Part shown: piece by piece, positions 43,601 through 54,745 of the stretch
Position numbering within the stretch: the stretch's first letter is position 1
Layout: each line of letters starts with the position of its first letter
Assembly (NCBI RefSeq): GCF_902459465.1
Contig: NC_047070.1
Coordinates: forward strand, 2,480,001-2,544,000
Direction: 5' to 3'
DNA length: 64,000 nucleotides
Origin: Asterias rubens
Taxonomy: Eukaryota; Echinodermata; Asteroidea; Forcipulatida; Asteriidae
Program-made: the position numbers and the translations under genes
The notes under the pieces: generated by a model
The model's input: only the letters and a program-made list of their open reading frames with translations
What the model was told of the DNA's origin: nothing
The model's database searches: none

Positions 43601-43878
43601 CGTCAGATCATGGAGGAAGAAAATAGTTCCTCCATGGTCAGATCGAGTCAAAAAAATCCACAAACAATGCAAATCGGGGAGCCATCAGTTCGCGCGAGAA
43701 GCAGTGATCTCGCGAGAGCACTAATCTCAACGCGTGGGGCCGATTTAACGACTTGTCCACAAGTCTAGTGATAACCAAATCATCTTAATTAAGTTTCTTG
43801 TTTTCGTTGTAGCAACCTAAGTGATAAATCAAATTACAGGTGCTAAAGCAAACACCTTCGTCGGCAGCATGCTGACTC

Positions 43879-44160
43879 CGGAAAGATCTCACTCTGAGGT
43901 TGGCAGTTCTGGATGTCATATCCAATGAGGCGGGAAAGTTTTAGTTTGATTTGCAAACACTTAACAAATAAATCGAGAGGTTCTTCCAGCATTTCTGCTG
44001 ATGTTTGTTTGAAGAAGTTCAGGAAAGATCTCACTCTGTGGTTGGCTCTTCTGGATGTCATATCCAATGAGCCAGGAAAGTATTAGTGCGATTTGCAAAC
44101 ACTTACAAATAAACCGAGAGACTCGTCCAGCATTTCTGCTGATGTTTGTTTGAAGAAGTA
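43879..44160. repeat. tandem duplication, period 142 bp
   Basis: GGAAAGATCTCACTCTG starts units at 43880 and 44022. Both include GGATGTCATATCCAATGAG, ATTTGCAAACACTTA and CCAGCATTTCTGCTGATGTT. Confidence 0.9.
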
Positions 44161-44344
44161 AAGCATAATATTATAGTACAAACGTTCTCGAGTGTTTTTA
44201 GGCAGTTCGTGTTGTGTATAATTAGTTTGGATAAAGACGTCATTATAATCGCAATATTGTTTAAATGAGAACATAGAATTAGCTGTTGCAAACTACTACT
44301 ACCAACCAAAAGTACCTTTATACATGTGATGCTAACAACATTAA

Positions 44345-44410
44345 ATCTGACGTTTCGACCCAAGAAGAGTCAGTCTGTTGACTCTGCAAGGGTCGAAACG
44401 TTAGACCACC
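44345..44410. repeat. inverted pair ACGTTTCGACCC / GGGTCGAAACGT
   Basis: A short palindromic motif, also seen in other forms at 50224 and 61629/61673 in this window. Confidence 0.7.
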
Positions 44411-44710
44411 AAATATTTAACGTAGGGTACTTTTTAAAGTCTTGAGTGTGATAGTTTTTCCCCCACAAAATGAGAGTAACGTCGGTATTTTTTAATCAAA
44501 GATTTCACATTAGTTTAGCCTGTATACTAGACTTGTGGACAAGTCGTTAATGGTCCCACGCGATGAGATGGATGAGTTGTGGCGGTGCTCTCGCGAGATC
44601 GCTGCTCTCGCGCGAACTCTCTGGTTGCCCCAGTTCACGCGAGAGCAGTGATCTCGCGAGAGCACCGCAACAACTCAACTATCTCACCGCGTGAGATAGA
44701 ATTGAGTAAA

Positions 44711-45410
44711 CTTTATATACGTCGTTCGCAATTTAAAAAGAACTGTTATCGCCCAATAATAGTGCTCAACTTTTTGGTTTTTACTGAGAATTAGTCAATG
44801 AAAAGTGATGAACAAACTCTCTCAGGGGTGAGCAAACTCTCTCGTAAACACGTTGGTAGCATCACTTCAAAACACAATTTGTGCTAATGACATTCTGCAA
44901 CCGTTCTCTCGCTGCTTAAACCGCGTCACCTGCAATGCTATAACAACATAATCATGTCGTAACTAACCATAAAACGCCGTATAGGTTTTTTGTTTTTCAA
45001 CATCCAAGCACATTCAGCGCTTCAAAACAAGAGCAATTTTGCAGAGGTATATACTATCTCACAGAACAACTCAACAATTCCAGTGATCCTTAGACTCTGA
45101 CGTCATCAGTTAGTTTACGAAAGTGTGTTTTCTTTGAAGCCGTGTGTATCATTTGTCACCAGGCAACAGTGAAGTGCCGCCCAGCTCGCTTCGTGTGTTT
45201 ATCCATTTTGGCAAGTCCAGCGCTATCATATTATTTAGTTTTTATATAAATGAGTTAGTTAAGAGTGAGTATTTAGTGCCAACTCGTTGTTTGTTTTTAT
45301 TTTTAGACGAGCATTTTAAAAGAGGGGGTTTGTTGAGAAGATCGCCCAATAAAAAAATTAATTTTGTAAAAAGCATTTTTAATGGAAAAGTACTTGGTGT
45401 CCATGGACCA
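44711..45410. other. intergenic DNA
   Basis: No gene or named repeat recognised. Confidence 0.35.
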
Positions 45411-45895
45411 ATTTCATAGCGCAGCTTAACGGTAAGCAAATGTTTGTGCTAACAAAGTGCAGACAAAAATTGCTTAAACTAAGCGTATTGCACAGGGCCC
45501 TATTTCATAGAGCTGCTTAAGCACAAAATTTTGCTTAAGCAAAAAAATCCGTGCTTAGTAAAATCAGATTACCGGCCAATACTCCAAGTAAACAACTGCT
45601 AGATATCAGTCACAAGCAATGTATATGGCATACAATTTTGGCCAGTAACATGTGTGAAATAAGCAAGCTAAGCAGCTCTATGAAATTGGCCCCAGGTTAG
45701 CACTGGTTAGCGATCAGCTTGCGCGGTCTCACCGTGGATTTGCGTCGTGTGACGTCATATATTTTCATACAGAAACACCGGAAGCATGCCTTTTCGTGCT
45801 TATACCGTAATGATAAATAGCAGCCATATGAAATGCAAATCGCGCAGTAAGCACAAAATCCGACATTAAACAGCTCTATGAAATTGGGCCTGGGT
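45411..45895. repeat. 'TTTCATAGAGCTGCTTAA' MITEs, adjacent copies
   Basis: CAATTTCATAGCGCAGCTTAA (45411) and GGGCCCTATTTCATAGAGCTGCTTAAG (45495) face AAGCAGCTCTATGAAATTGG (about 45672) and CAGCTCTATGAAATTGGGCC (about 45872). Similar pairs are at 55545-55805 and 58446-58655. Confidence 0.75.
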
Positions 45896-48800
45896 ATGTG
45901 TATAAACTCCCTGATATCAATAATTTAACTTCAGAATGGACTGGAAGAAATACGCGTCACCAGGTCATCCCACACATCCTCTATGCAAACAATCCAAGAG
46001 GAATAATTAAATTTGGCGGCAAACAGCATTCTTGTTTGTTCTTTCCCGCGCGAAAACCTTGGGGTTGCACCCACAAATCATTATCATTTTGAGTGGTTAT
46101 ACGCTTTTGGCCCAATTTCATAAAGCTTCTGTAGCAGGGAATACTGCCCGACAAAATGTCTTTACTATATGCAAAAGTTTAGTCGGACACCAGCCACATG
46201 AGTGCAAACCTAGTTTAACTTTGACTGGTAGCCTGTTTCTGCTAAGCGATGCTACTTTGTACTTAGCGATTTTTGTGCCTACAGGTATGACATTGGGCCA
46301 CGATGTTCAATTCTAAGAGGAAAATAAAGCAGCTTTAGGCCCCTAAAACATCTAAACATCATTGCTTAGAAAAAGTGTAGTCACCAACCAAACTTTTGTT
46401 CAACTTGCACTGGACTTGTTCTACTGGGACAAGCGTATTATGTGAAGCACCATTTATCCTATATAAGTGGCTTTGTGCAATTGGGCCATGCAGTGCTTCA
46501 AACTGAATGATATTCGTTGACAAGTATGACAAGTATTTTGTAAATTTGCAAACATCTGATCCCGTTCACACGCTCTAGCAATGCATCAATCAATTCCATC
46601 TTTTTAATGAGTTTGCTGATTGTTTGGTTGTTTGGGGTTGTGGTATCATCATTTAGCAATAGTGCTGTCACCATCTTTAGTCATAATCCCCGTATCCCAT
46701 AACAGTAATGATTGCTCATTGATCATTGTGCAAAAAAGAACCAGACTGTTCCTCCTTCCAGTCTCGGATTTGAATGAGAGCAAATCAAAATGGCTGCACC
46801 ATGATTAGGATCTCATTTCACTCAGTTATTCTGGATTCGTATGTTATACCTGTGAACATCAGGTAATCCAGTGACGTTTTGGGACTCAATTCACAGTTCC
46901 AGTTCCATTCTTGACCTACAAACATGCTTTTTACTCTTTCCTGTTTTTCCAATAGTAGTGAATATTGATCCTACTTATTTTATAGTCATCATATATTCTG
47001 GCATGCAGTCTTCGGTTGTTTGTATTGATTTCAATAATGAAACACAACAGATAGCTGCTGGGAGATGATTGTATTGTTGCACTTTGACTGTCTCGTGTTC
47101 TAATTAAGACGCCGTGAAGGTTGGGGCAGCCATATTTCTTTGCAAATTCGTTTCTTAAACAACAATCACAAAGAGAATTTAAATTTCAAATAAAGTATAT
47201 CATTTTAAAGAGACGCACGACTCAAAGGGAACGTGCTATCGTTTTTTTATCACAGTGTTAAAAGTAAAGTGAAATATTCCGTAATTTCGCCGTTGTTTAA
47301 GGACTTTCCGTATATGCAAATATTAATTATGCTAATTAGCGTAATTGCTACCAACCACATTTGGTGGACATTAATTATTCGCTCCGGATTTTCGGCAATT
47401 TTAACTTAAAAACACGATCACATTTTGAAATGAAACTTTCCTATAGATGTTCTATTGTGTACTTGTGTACTTGTGTATCCAAACACCAAAGGTAGCATAT
47501 AAACATTCCCTTTAAAAATGACTACATTTCTTAGCCCTGCTCATTTTGTTGTTAATACCTATCAATCAATTATTATCGTTCACTGATAAGATCCCAGTTA
47601 TGAAAATAGCTATCTACATACACATTGAGGTTATCATAAAACTGATCATTTGCCGGGTGTCATTGCTCAGTTGCAAGAACTAAAAAAAATTCTCCGAACG
47701 AATTTTGACTGCAGGATGATAATTGAAAACGAAAAAAATCAAACTAATTATATAAAAATGAGATCAAAAATACAACATTGAAGTTCCTCTGGGTTTTTTT
47801 TTTTTTTGGGGGGGTGACTATCAATGGCAAATCGGGCATGCGTCTTGTTATGGTTACCACAACAAATGTTGGATCACTGTCCTAATTTTCTGCAATCAAT
47901 AAAAGGTATTTACCTTACACGTGCTTAATTAAAAATGGAATTTGAAGTCTCTGGCTGATGTCATATACATATACCTGTAAGTGTAAGCATGTGGTTTTTT
48001 TGCCTTCATGCCTTTCAATATTACAAGTGCCTAATATAATTCTCTACGGGCCGTGGTCCCAAGCCGTTGTTAACCGAAATAGTGCCGTTACTGTGAAATG
48101 AATCAATATTGAGTTTGTTGCTATTATTTGCCTACTCCCTTCAAACATACCGTTGAATGCTAATTTAATAAAACAGTTTATATTATTTAACGGCTTTCCT
48201 TGATTCCACAGCACCAATGTGTACTAATTTTACAAACTGTATAATATCAAAGTCTCCCTTTTCTCGAAATGAAGGGATATCTTCACACGTCAAAAAATAT
48301 CCGTATATAGCTATTGATGACGTCAATGGAATGGGTCTAAAATATACACACAGATCGAAAATTATCTATTACGTGTAACATAGAAGCTGATTTCGTAGAG
48401 CTGCTTAACGGCAAATTGTGTGCTTAGTTTGCGAGTTTCAAGTTCATATAGCGCTGTAACCGTAAGCACAAGTAAAGTCATATTAACATTTTTTAAAGTG
48501 GTCACTGCACGAAACTAAACGACGTCACAATTCAAATCAAGGTTGAACTCGTGGCCGTTGATGAACGCCGTGTCCTGCTTCCTGTGAAAATATGTTTTAA
48601 GCTACTCTCTTCGATGTAAAAGAGTGAAAAACACCACTCTTTACAATTCGAGTTGTCCCTCATAATATGGCTCTTTAAAAAATACTTGGTTATTTCACTA
48701 TTTTAGAGGAGTTTCACTCCGGGACAGATTGAAAATCACTCAAAAAGATGCAAACTTCAATCAAAAAGACTAGGAGGCCAACTCGAAAAAGAGTTGTCCC

Positions 48801-49542
48801 TCATATGGCTCCAAAGAGTGCCTTTTCACTCTTTTGCATTTAGAGAGTAAGCATTTTTTGTCTGCCCCAGTTAGCGGGAAAATTTGCTTACCGTTGAACT
48901 TGGGCCCGTTCATACCTCCTGCGAATTCGAATGCTAAGCGGATTTTGGTGACGCAGTGTTCGTAAGACTTTACACCGGACTTTTATTTTCTTCAAGATTG
49001 GCGGATATCAAACGTGTGTTATCTTTCTCAACACTTATGGTCATGGTTTAATAATAATAGACACACGACTTTCTGTGAACTGTGGCCCTTTTCCAAACCA
49101 CAAATTCGGGCCTATAAACCTATCAGTCACCTGTAATGTGTGCACTTTCAGACGGGACTTCGAAAAGGCTGATGAAGCCTATTGAAGCTGAAGGCGCGAT
49201 TTCGAAAATTACCATTGGTCGCACCATCCCAGCATGACCCGACGCCATGTCGATGACACAAACCTTTTAATGACCACAATCCTCGACAGCTAGGTTATTA
49301 ATTGGTGCTAAATTGCATTTTCTGGAAGTTTCCCATTTTTTCAAGTCAGATATTATTTCCAGAATGTTTGACCGATTTGTGATTGATGACTTAAACGCTA
49401 ATCCGAAGCTATTAAGAGTATTTGTATTAAACTAAAAATGAAAATCGCTACGCATTTATGAAACGTTTAGTTGTGTGACCGACTTATTTGCGAAAAATGG
49501 GAGGTAAATAAAAGACAATTTTTGTCAATGAGTTGGGATGTT
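45896..49542. other. long non-genic stretch
   Basis: No exon chain recognised. Contains single-ended CATAGAGCTGC-type fragments (about 48393) and an inverted/direct repeat of CGAGTTGTCCCTCAT...GGCTC (about 48649 and 48788). Confidence 0.4.
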
Positions 49543-49948
49543 AAAGGAACACGTTGCCTTGGATCGGTCGAGTTGGTCTTTGAAAAGCGTTTGTAACCGT
49601 TTGTTATGAAATGCACATGGGCTGTATGGGCAGAAAGATGTTGTAAAAGTAGAATACAATGATCTACACAAACATGCCTCGAAATTGCACGGTTTTCCTT
49701 TTACCTCGTCGTCTAACACGGTCGGCCATTTATGGGAGTCAAATTTTTGACTCCCATAAATGGCCGACCGTGTTAGTTCGCACAGGAAAAGGAAAACAAC
49801 GCAATTTCGAGGCAAACTTGTGTGGATCATTGTATTCTACTTTTAAAACGTCTTTCCAACCAAACGCATTTTATATTTAAAAAAAAAAAAACGGTTACAC
49901 ACGCTTTTTATAGACCAACTCGTCCGATCCAAGGCAACGTTCCTTTAA
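49543..49948. repeat. large foldback element, about 200-bp arms
   Basis: AGGAACACGTTGCCTTGGAT at the left and ATCCAAGGCAACGTTCCTTT at the right. The centre near 49745 is a direct mirror (GGGAGTCAAA...TTTTGACTCCC). Arms are highly similar throughout. Same family as 23305-23660. Confidence 0.9.
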
Positions 49949-49989
49949 ATTTGCACGGGATAATGAATATTGTTTGGTTTTACCATACA

Positions 49990-50530
49990 TTAAACATGTG
50001 CGTTTTTCCCGATGTGAACAAAATTCATACGCACATTACTCTGGTGGGATTCGAACCAACGACCTTTTTATAGAGCAGATGTCTTATCATATAGACCACT
50101 GAAATGTGCCCGTTAGTTGGAAGCAGTTCAAATATTATTTTGTATCCCCGATGTAAATTAACATCTATTAATTGTGTGCGGTACCCGCTAAGGACTAGGT
50201 CAATGCAACAAATATATTGGCATGACGTTTCGACCATTAGCAGAGTCTTTCTCAATATTTAATAGATGTAAATTTAAATCGGGGATAAAGACTATTAATT
50301 TTGGTTCTACCCATACAAAACCGATGCGTATTAGCAATTTCTTGAGCTCTGTGAAAAAAATCGCATGCATTTTACTCGGGTGGGATTCGACCCCGCCCGA
50401 GATTGCCCGGTAGCTAGAGGCAGTTCAAGTCCTACGTTATTGCAGCGGGTATAGAGAGATGCAACTTCTATTTAATAGATGAAAATTTACATCGGGGATA
50501 AAGAACACTAATTTTGGTTGTACCCAATCC
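49990..50530 (-). mobile_element. tRNA-derived SINE copies (second family), minus strand
   Basis: Two reverse copies, each with GGTGGGATTCGA (complement of the B box) at about 50042 and 50380, plus CATCGGGGATAAAG/ATCCCCGATG 3' blocks. Confidence 0.65.
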
Positions 50531-50579
50531 CCATTGTTCAATTACAACATGTATCAAAATAATAATACCGGCATAAACT

Positions 50580-50731
50580 CACCATAATCCAAGATACCAT
50601 TGGTCAAACTGAACTGAAAAGCGATAACTCTATCCTCCGCACCGGTATATCCGTCAATGTCCAACTCAAGCCACGAAGTGTCTGATTGAATGCGTCTTAT
50701 ACGGAGCACAACCCTCTGTTTTCACGGCACA
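50580..50731 (-). other. candidate upstream exon (possibly 5' exon of the GPCR)
   Basis: On the minus strand the sequence ends ATTATG before a consensus donor (GTGAGT at 50574-50579). The frame is open for about 46 codons back to a TGA and ends in phase 1, which matches the GPCR exon start at 41361. No ATG lies in that frame, so the likely role is 5' UTR. Joined to 41361 it would place a 7-codon upstream ORF just before the receptor ATG. Low confidence. Confidence 0.3.
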
Positions 50732-50815
50732 CAAAATTCTACATACTGCGTTGTGCAAACTACAAAGATTGGAATACGGTGGCTCAGAGGAGACACCACG
50801 TTGTGTTAGGCTACG

Positions 50816-51187
50816 TTAAAGGCACTGGACACTGGTATATTATTACTAAAAAATAATTGTTATATCACAAAAATTCACTTGGTATATACTAGCTTTGGAG
50901 AGCTTTTGGTAGTATAGAAATCATTGTGCATGAGAAACGGCTCCCTCTGATGTAACGAATAGTTTTTGAGAAAGAGGTAATTTATCACTCAAAAAGAAGG
51001 CCAATAAAGCCTTTTATAGGCATCTGAAAGTACACACAGTTTGTGCAACAAGGGTGTTTTTCTTTCTTTATTCTCTTGCAACTTGACGTCCAAATGTTCA
51101 CAGATTTTGTTTTGTACATGCATATGTTGGGATACACCAAGTGAGAATATTGGTCTTTGACATTACCAAATGTGTCCAGTGCCTTAA
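50816..51187. repeat. MITE family A copy
   Basis: TTAAAGGCACTGGACACTGG at the left, GTGTCCAGTGCCTTAA at the right. Confidence 0.85.
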
Positions 51188-52050
51188 AGATTTAAGTTAA
51201 AAACAATTCAAGTATTTTAAGTCTACAACACTCATTTGATGAATCTACACATTTATTAATCATCATGAAACAAAAATTTACTTGTCTTCTTTTCTGAAAT
51301 GCTTCAATGATATCAAATTATTGTTTGACAAAGACAGAACGTTTCGCCCGCCTAATTTTGAGTTTGCTTGTTATTAGAAAGAATCCGGTTGCCCTCTTTT
51401 TCACACCAATTCCGAGTTTTATTTTAAAGCTCTAGAAATTTTTCTTCAACCCACATTATTATTAAAAATGTCCGTTTGAAAATGATCAAAATTTACGATA
51501 TATCTTCCTAAGCCCCTGATTAATTACTATTATTGAATTGTTATGACCTTTGTTTGTTTTTCATTTTAGATAATGACAAATCAAGTTCAATTGGCTAATT
51601 ACACAGATAAGAGCTATTAATGTAGGCCTACCGATACTGCTGTCATCGCACTGGAAAACCAACCAGTATACCGGGTACATAGTTAAAAATAGCGGGAAAA
51701 TCATTTGTGTTTAGTATACAGTGTTGGATGCACTACAATAATGGAGAAATGTTCAACCAAGCGCCAAGCCTCATGGTGGGGGCCCTTCACCTCGGGCTGT
51801 CCCCCTTACAACGTGTCCCTATTTTGCTGGGTCCGTTTTCCTGTTTTAGAGAGGCCAAGATGGACTACGGCCAGTTCGGGGTGTTCCGTGTGTTTTTGTT
51901 TTAGATGAACATAGCCCAATAATTCAGAGGCTACCTTCTGACAATAATTAATTGTTTACAGTCTAATTTGTCTTGTATTGAACCTCAACGTGGTTCTTGC
52001 GCGGCAGTTTAATTATTCAAAAAGAATGGAGAAAAAGATAAAGAAATTTG
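51188..52050. other. intergenic DNA
   Basis: Short frames at 51705-51908 have no recognisable motif. No gene supported. Confidence 0.35.
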
Positions 52051-52803
52051 TATAAAGGATTTGGGTACTTTTTTGTAACACAAAACATAATGTCCACAGA
52101 TGTACATTAAAGCCATTATACACTTTCGGAACATAAAAAAAAATGTTCACATATTTATAAATAACTTATAGGGTTTACAGAAGGTAATGGTAAAAGACTT
52201 CTCTTGAAATATTATTCCATGAAATGCTTTTCTTTTTGAGAAAACATTAAAACAATTATCAATTCTCGACTACGAGAATTACGGATTTATAGTAAACACA
52301 TGTCATAACACGGCGAAACGTGCGGAAACAAGGTAGGGTTTTCCCGTTATTTTCTCCCGACTCCGATGTCCGATTGAGCCTAAATTTTCACAGGTTTGTT
52401 ATTTTATATATAAGTTGTGATACACGAAGTGTGGGCCTTGGATAATACTGTTTACCGAAAGTGTCCAATGGCTTTAAACTTGCTCAGTTTGAAGATAATG
52501 ATGGTAGAAAGCTTCCCTTAAAATATTACCTGCTGAGGTGTTGTATTTTTTGAGAAGAATAGTAAAACAAGTCACTCAAAAATGTTGATCTCAGCAAGAT
52601 GAAAATTATTTTAGCATGTAAAAACGTATTTAACCAGGGATGGTATACCATAACTCGTCGTATTAAAATACGTTTTACATGCTAAAATTGAGACAAAAAA
52701 TAATTTTGTGACATTGTTTTACTCATTTTTGAAAAACTACAGCGCCTCAGCAAGTTAAGGGAAGCTTTCTTCTATCATTATATTCAAACTGTTTAAGTTT
52801 AAA
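52051..52803. repeat. MITE C with nested MITE B, second locus
   Basis: AAAGGATTTGGGTACTTTTT at the left. MITE B at 52107-52477 sits at the same ACATTAAACTT target as at 37536. C then continues through GTTTGAAGATAATGATGGTA to a shortened right arm. Confidence 0.85.
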
Positions 52804-52904
52804 ATCACCTGGAAGTGGTATTTTTTCAAAATAAAGCTTTTGTCACTAATATATGTGTTTTGATGAGTGGAATGTGAATAAACAGTTAACTAAGGTTTAA
52901 AAAA

Positions 52905-53240
52905 AAATTAGTTCTTATGTTATTTACAAATTTAAGAGTAGACCCTGACCCGAGAGGGCGCTGTTCGTGACGTCAATCGAGGCAGACTTTGCCCGTAATG
53001 TGTAGAGTAAACACAATTGCAAAGTACATGTACGGACCAAGTCGTGAGTTTGTACGTTTCAAAAAAAAAATTTATTTTTTATTTTCCGGCAATGCCGACC
53101 AGGTGTATTGCTGCTGAATGCAGAAAAACACTTTTTTGAAATGTACCAACTCACGACTTTGACGTACATGTACTTTGCACGTGTGTTTACTATACGCATT
53201 GCAGGCAAAGTCTGCATCGATTGACGTCACAAAAGGGGTA
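52905..53240. repeat. foldback element
   Basis: GTGACGTCAATCGAGGCAGA ... GTACATGTACGGACC at the left; GTACATGTACTTTGCAC ... TCGATTGACGTCAC at the right. Around the centre are AAAAAAAAATTT and TTTTTT runs. Confidence 0.8.
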
Positions 53241-54680
53241 GGCGGAGTCAGCCCCCCAAACAACTTTATATATTTTTTAAACATATAAATCGTGACAAAC
53301 AAATACTAAAAAAATTGTTTTATTGTTCGTAAGCATATACTCTTATGTTTGAAAGAAAAAAAAATTATATTTCCAGGTGACTTGGACATTGTGCACTTCT
53401 GGTGTTACACAAATTATCCATATAATTTTAAGTGTGTAGCCAGTGTCCCAAGGGGCTGAAGGATGGAGTTTCAAAAGAGGGCGTTTTTAGAAGTATTGTA
53501 CAATGCATGCAGTGGACAGAACCTCAGCAGGGGAAAAGAATCTCATGCCATACCGGAACTATAAAACAAGGGAGGAAGCATAAAAGTCGGAGTCTGTGAC
53601 TAGAGAAAGACGGGTCATCTGTTTAAAGTTATTCGCTGCATTTTTTCTTGAAACTTTGGAAGCATCCTGTCCTCCACACGTCCTTGGTGTGTGGAGGGAT
53701 ATCATGTTTGCAAGGTTGGGGTCTTGAGTTGTTACGTCCTTCCCCTCCTCCTCGGTATAACCCACTATTTCTCGGGCTCGTCGTCGTCGTCGTCCTATGA
53801 GTCATGGATGGCCCTTTGTGACCCTGGTTATGATGGAGTTCCACTTCTGCCTATCCAGTGCACATCGATATACATGTAGGCTCGCTCAGTGAAAACAATC
53901 AAAGAACACGATAATAATTTCAAGCATACTTTCATACGGCGTATAGATTACGAACAAGATTATGAACTGCAACAGAGCATTGATCTATGAAAAGAGCTCG
54001 ATCCTTCTTCTTCCATGGCAAAGCCTCACTGCTTATTATACATATAATTTCTATGTAAATTGAGGGCGTTAAGTCAGCTTCAAAGTCAAAGGCATACTAT
54101 GTTACTATGGATAATTGATTTGAATATAACATGTCCCATCTCAGCCTCGTTTTACACTTCGTCCCTTTTTTTTATTATGGCAAACAGCTTTATATGTCTC
54201 AAAATGTTTTCGAGATACTGTTTTGCAATAGAATCGCATGCCAGCCCTGGAGGAGCAGTGCTGCCAAGAAGACCTGATGGCAGCAAACGAGAGGGCTGTT
54301 TAGAGATCGATGTTGGACTCAAAAGAATGGCCGAGCTGTTGTAGTAGCATGGAGGAATTTTCCTCCATGGTAGTAGTAACCATAGACTCAATGATACTGG
54401 AACATAAAGATCAACGATGTCATATCTATTTTCGTCCTCTGACTCACGTCAAGTGGTCCTTGCCCATTCAACATTTGACCAATGACAGATCCCCAAAGTG
54501 ACATCACTCGCAGAGCACCTCAAAAAGATTACGTAATTCCAACCGTAAACAAATAACGTGTGTTGTTATTGAAAGCATGGACCTTTTGAGCATGCGCAGT
54601 TCGCATGATGAGTCATGCCGTGCCTGTGTTTACCATGGGCTGATCGCTGATAATCCAACTGCCACAAAAACAAGATCGGG
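53241..54680. other. intergenic DNA upstream of the RING gene
   Basis: Small hairpins CCTCCACACG...GTGTGTGGAGG (53672-53697) and CCATGGAGGAATTTTCCTCCATGG-like (54349-54370), and a short GTC/CGT repeat near 53780. A consensus AP-1 site TGAGTCA is at 54609-54615. No other gene seen. Confidence 0.4.
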
Positions 54681-54688
54681 TATAAAAA
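54681..54688 (+). promoter_or_regulatory. TATA box of the RING gene
   Basis: TATAAAAA, 65 bp before the first ATG of the RING gene. A start near 54711 would leave a 5' UTR of about 35 nt. Confidence 0.55.
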
Positions 54689-54745
54689 CCCTCTTCTAAA
54701 GTTATATTCATCATAAACTTTATTGTCCAGACAAACCTGACAGTC

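Larger units (their letters stand above)
43680..44710. mobile_element. about 1-kb inverted-repeat element with CTCGCGAGA clusters
   Basis: The left side holds GATCTCGCGAGAGCAC (about 43707) and ACGACTTGTCCACAAGTCTAGT (about 43748). The right side holds the complement CTAGACTTGTGGACAAGTCGTT (about 44528) and GTGCTCTCGCGAGATC (about 44586), then GATCTCGCGAGAGCAC again (about 44651). Between them is a 142-bp tandem duplication. No transposase frame is visible. Confidence 0.65.

Noticed and set aside
51705..51908. Two overlapping short ORFs
   Set aside because: No domain, signal peptide or splice context recognised; length is within chance.
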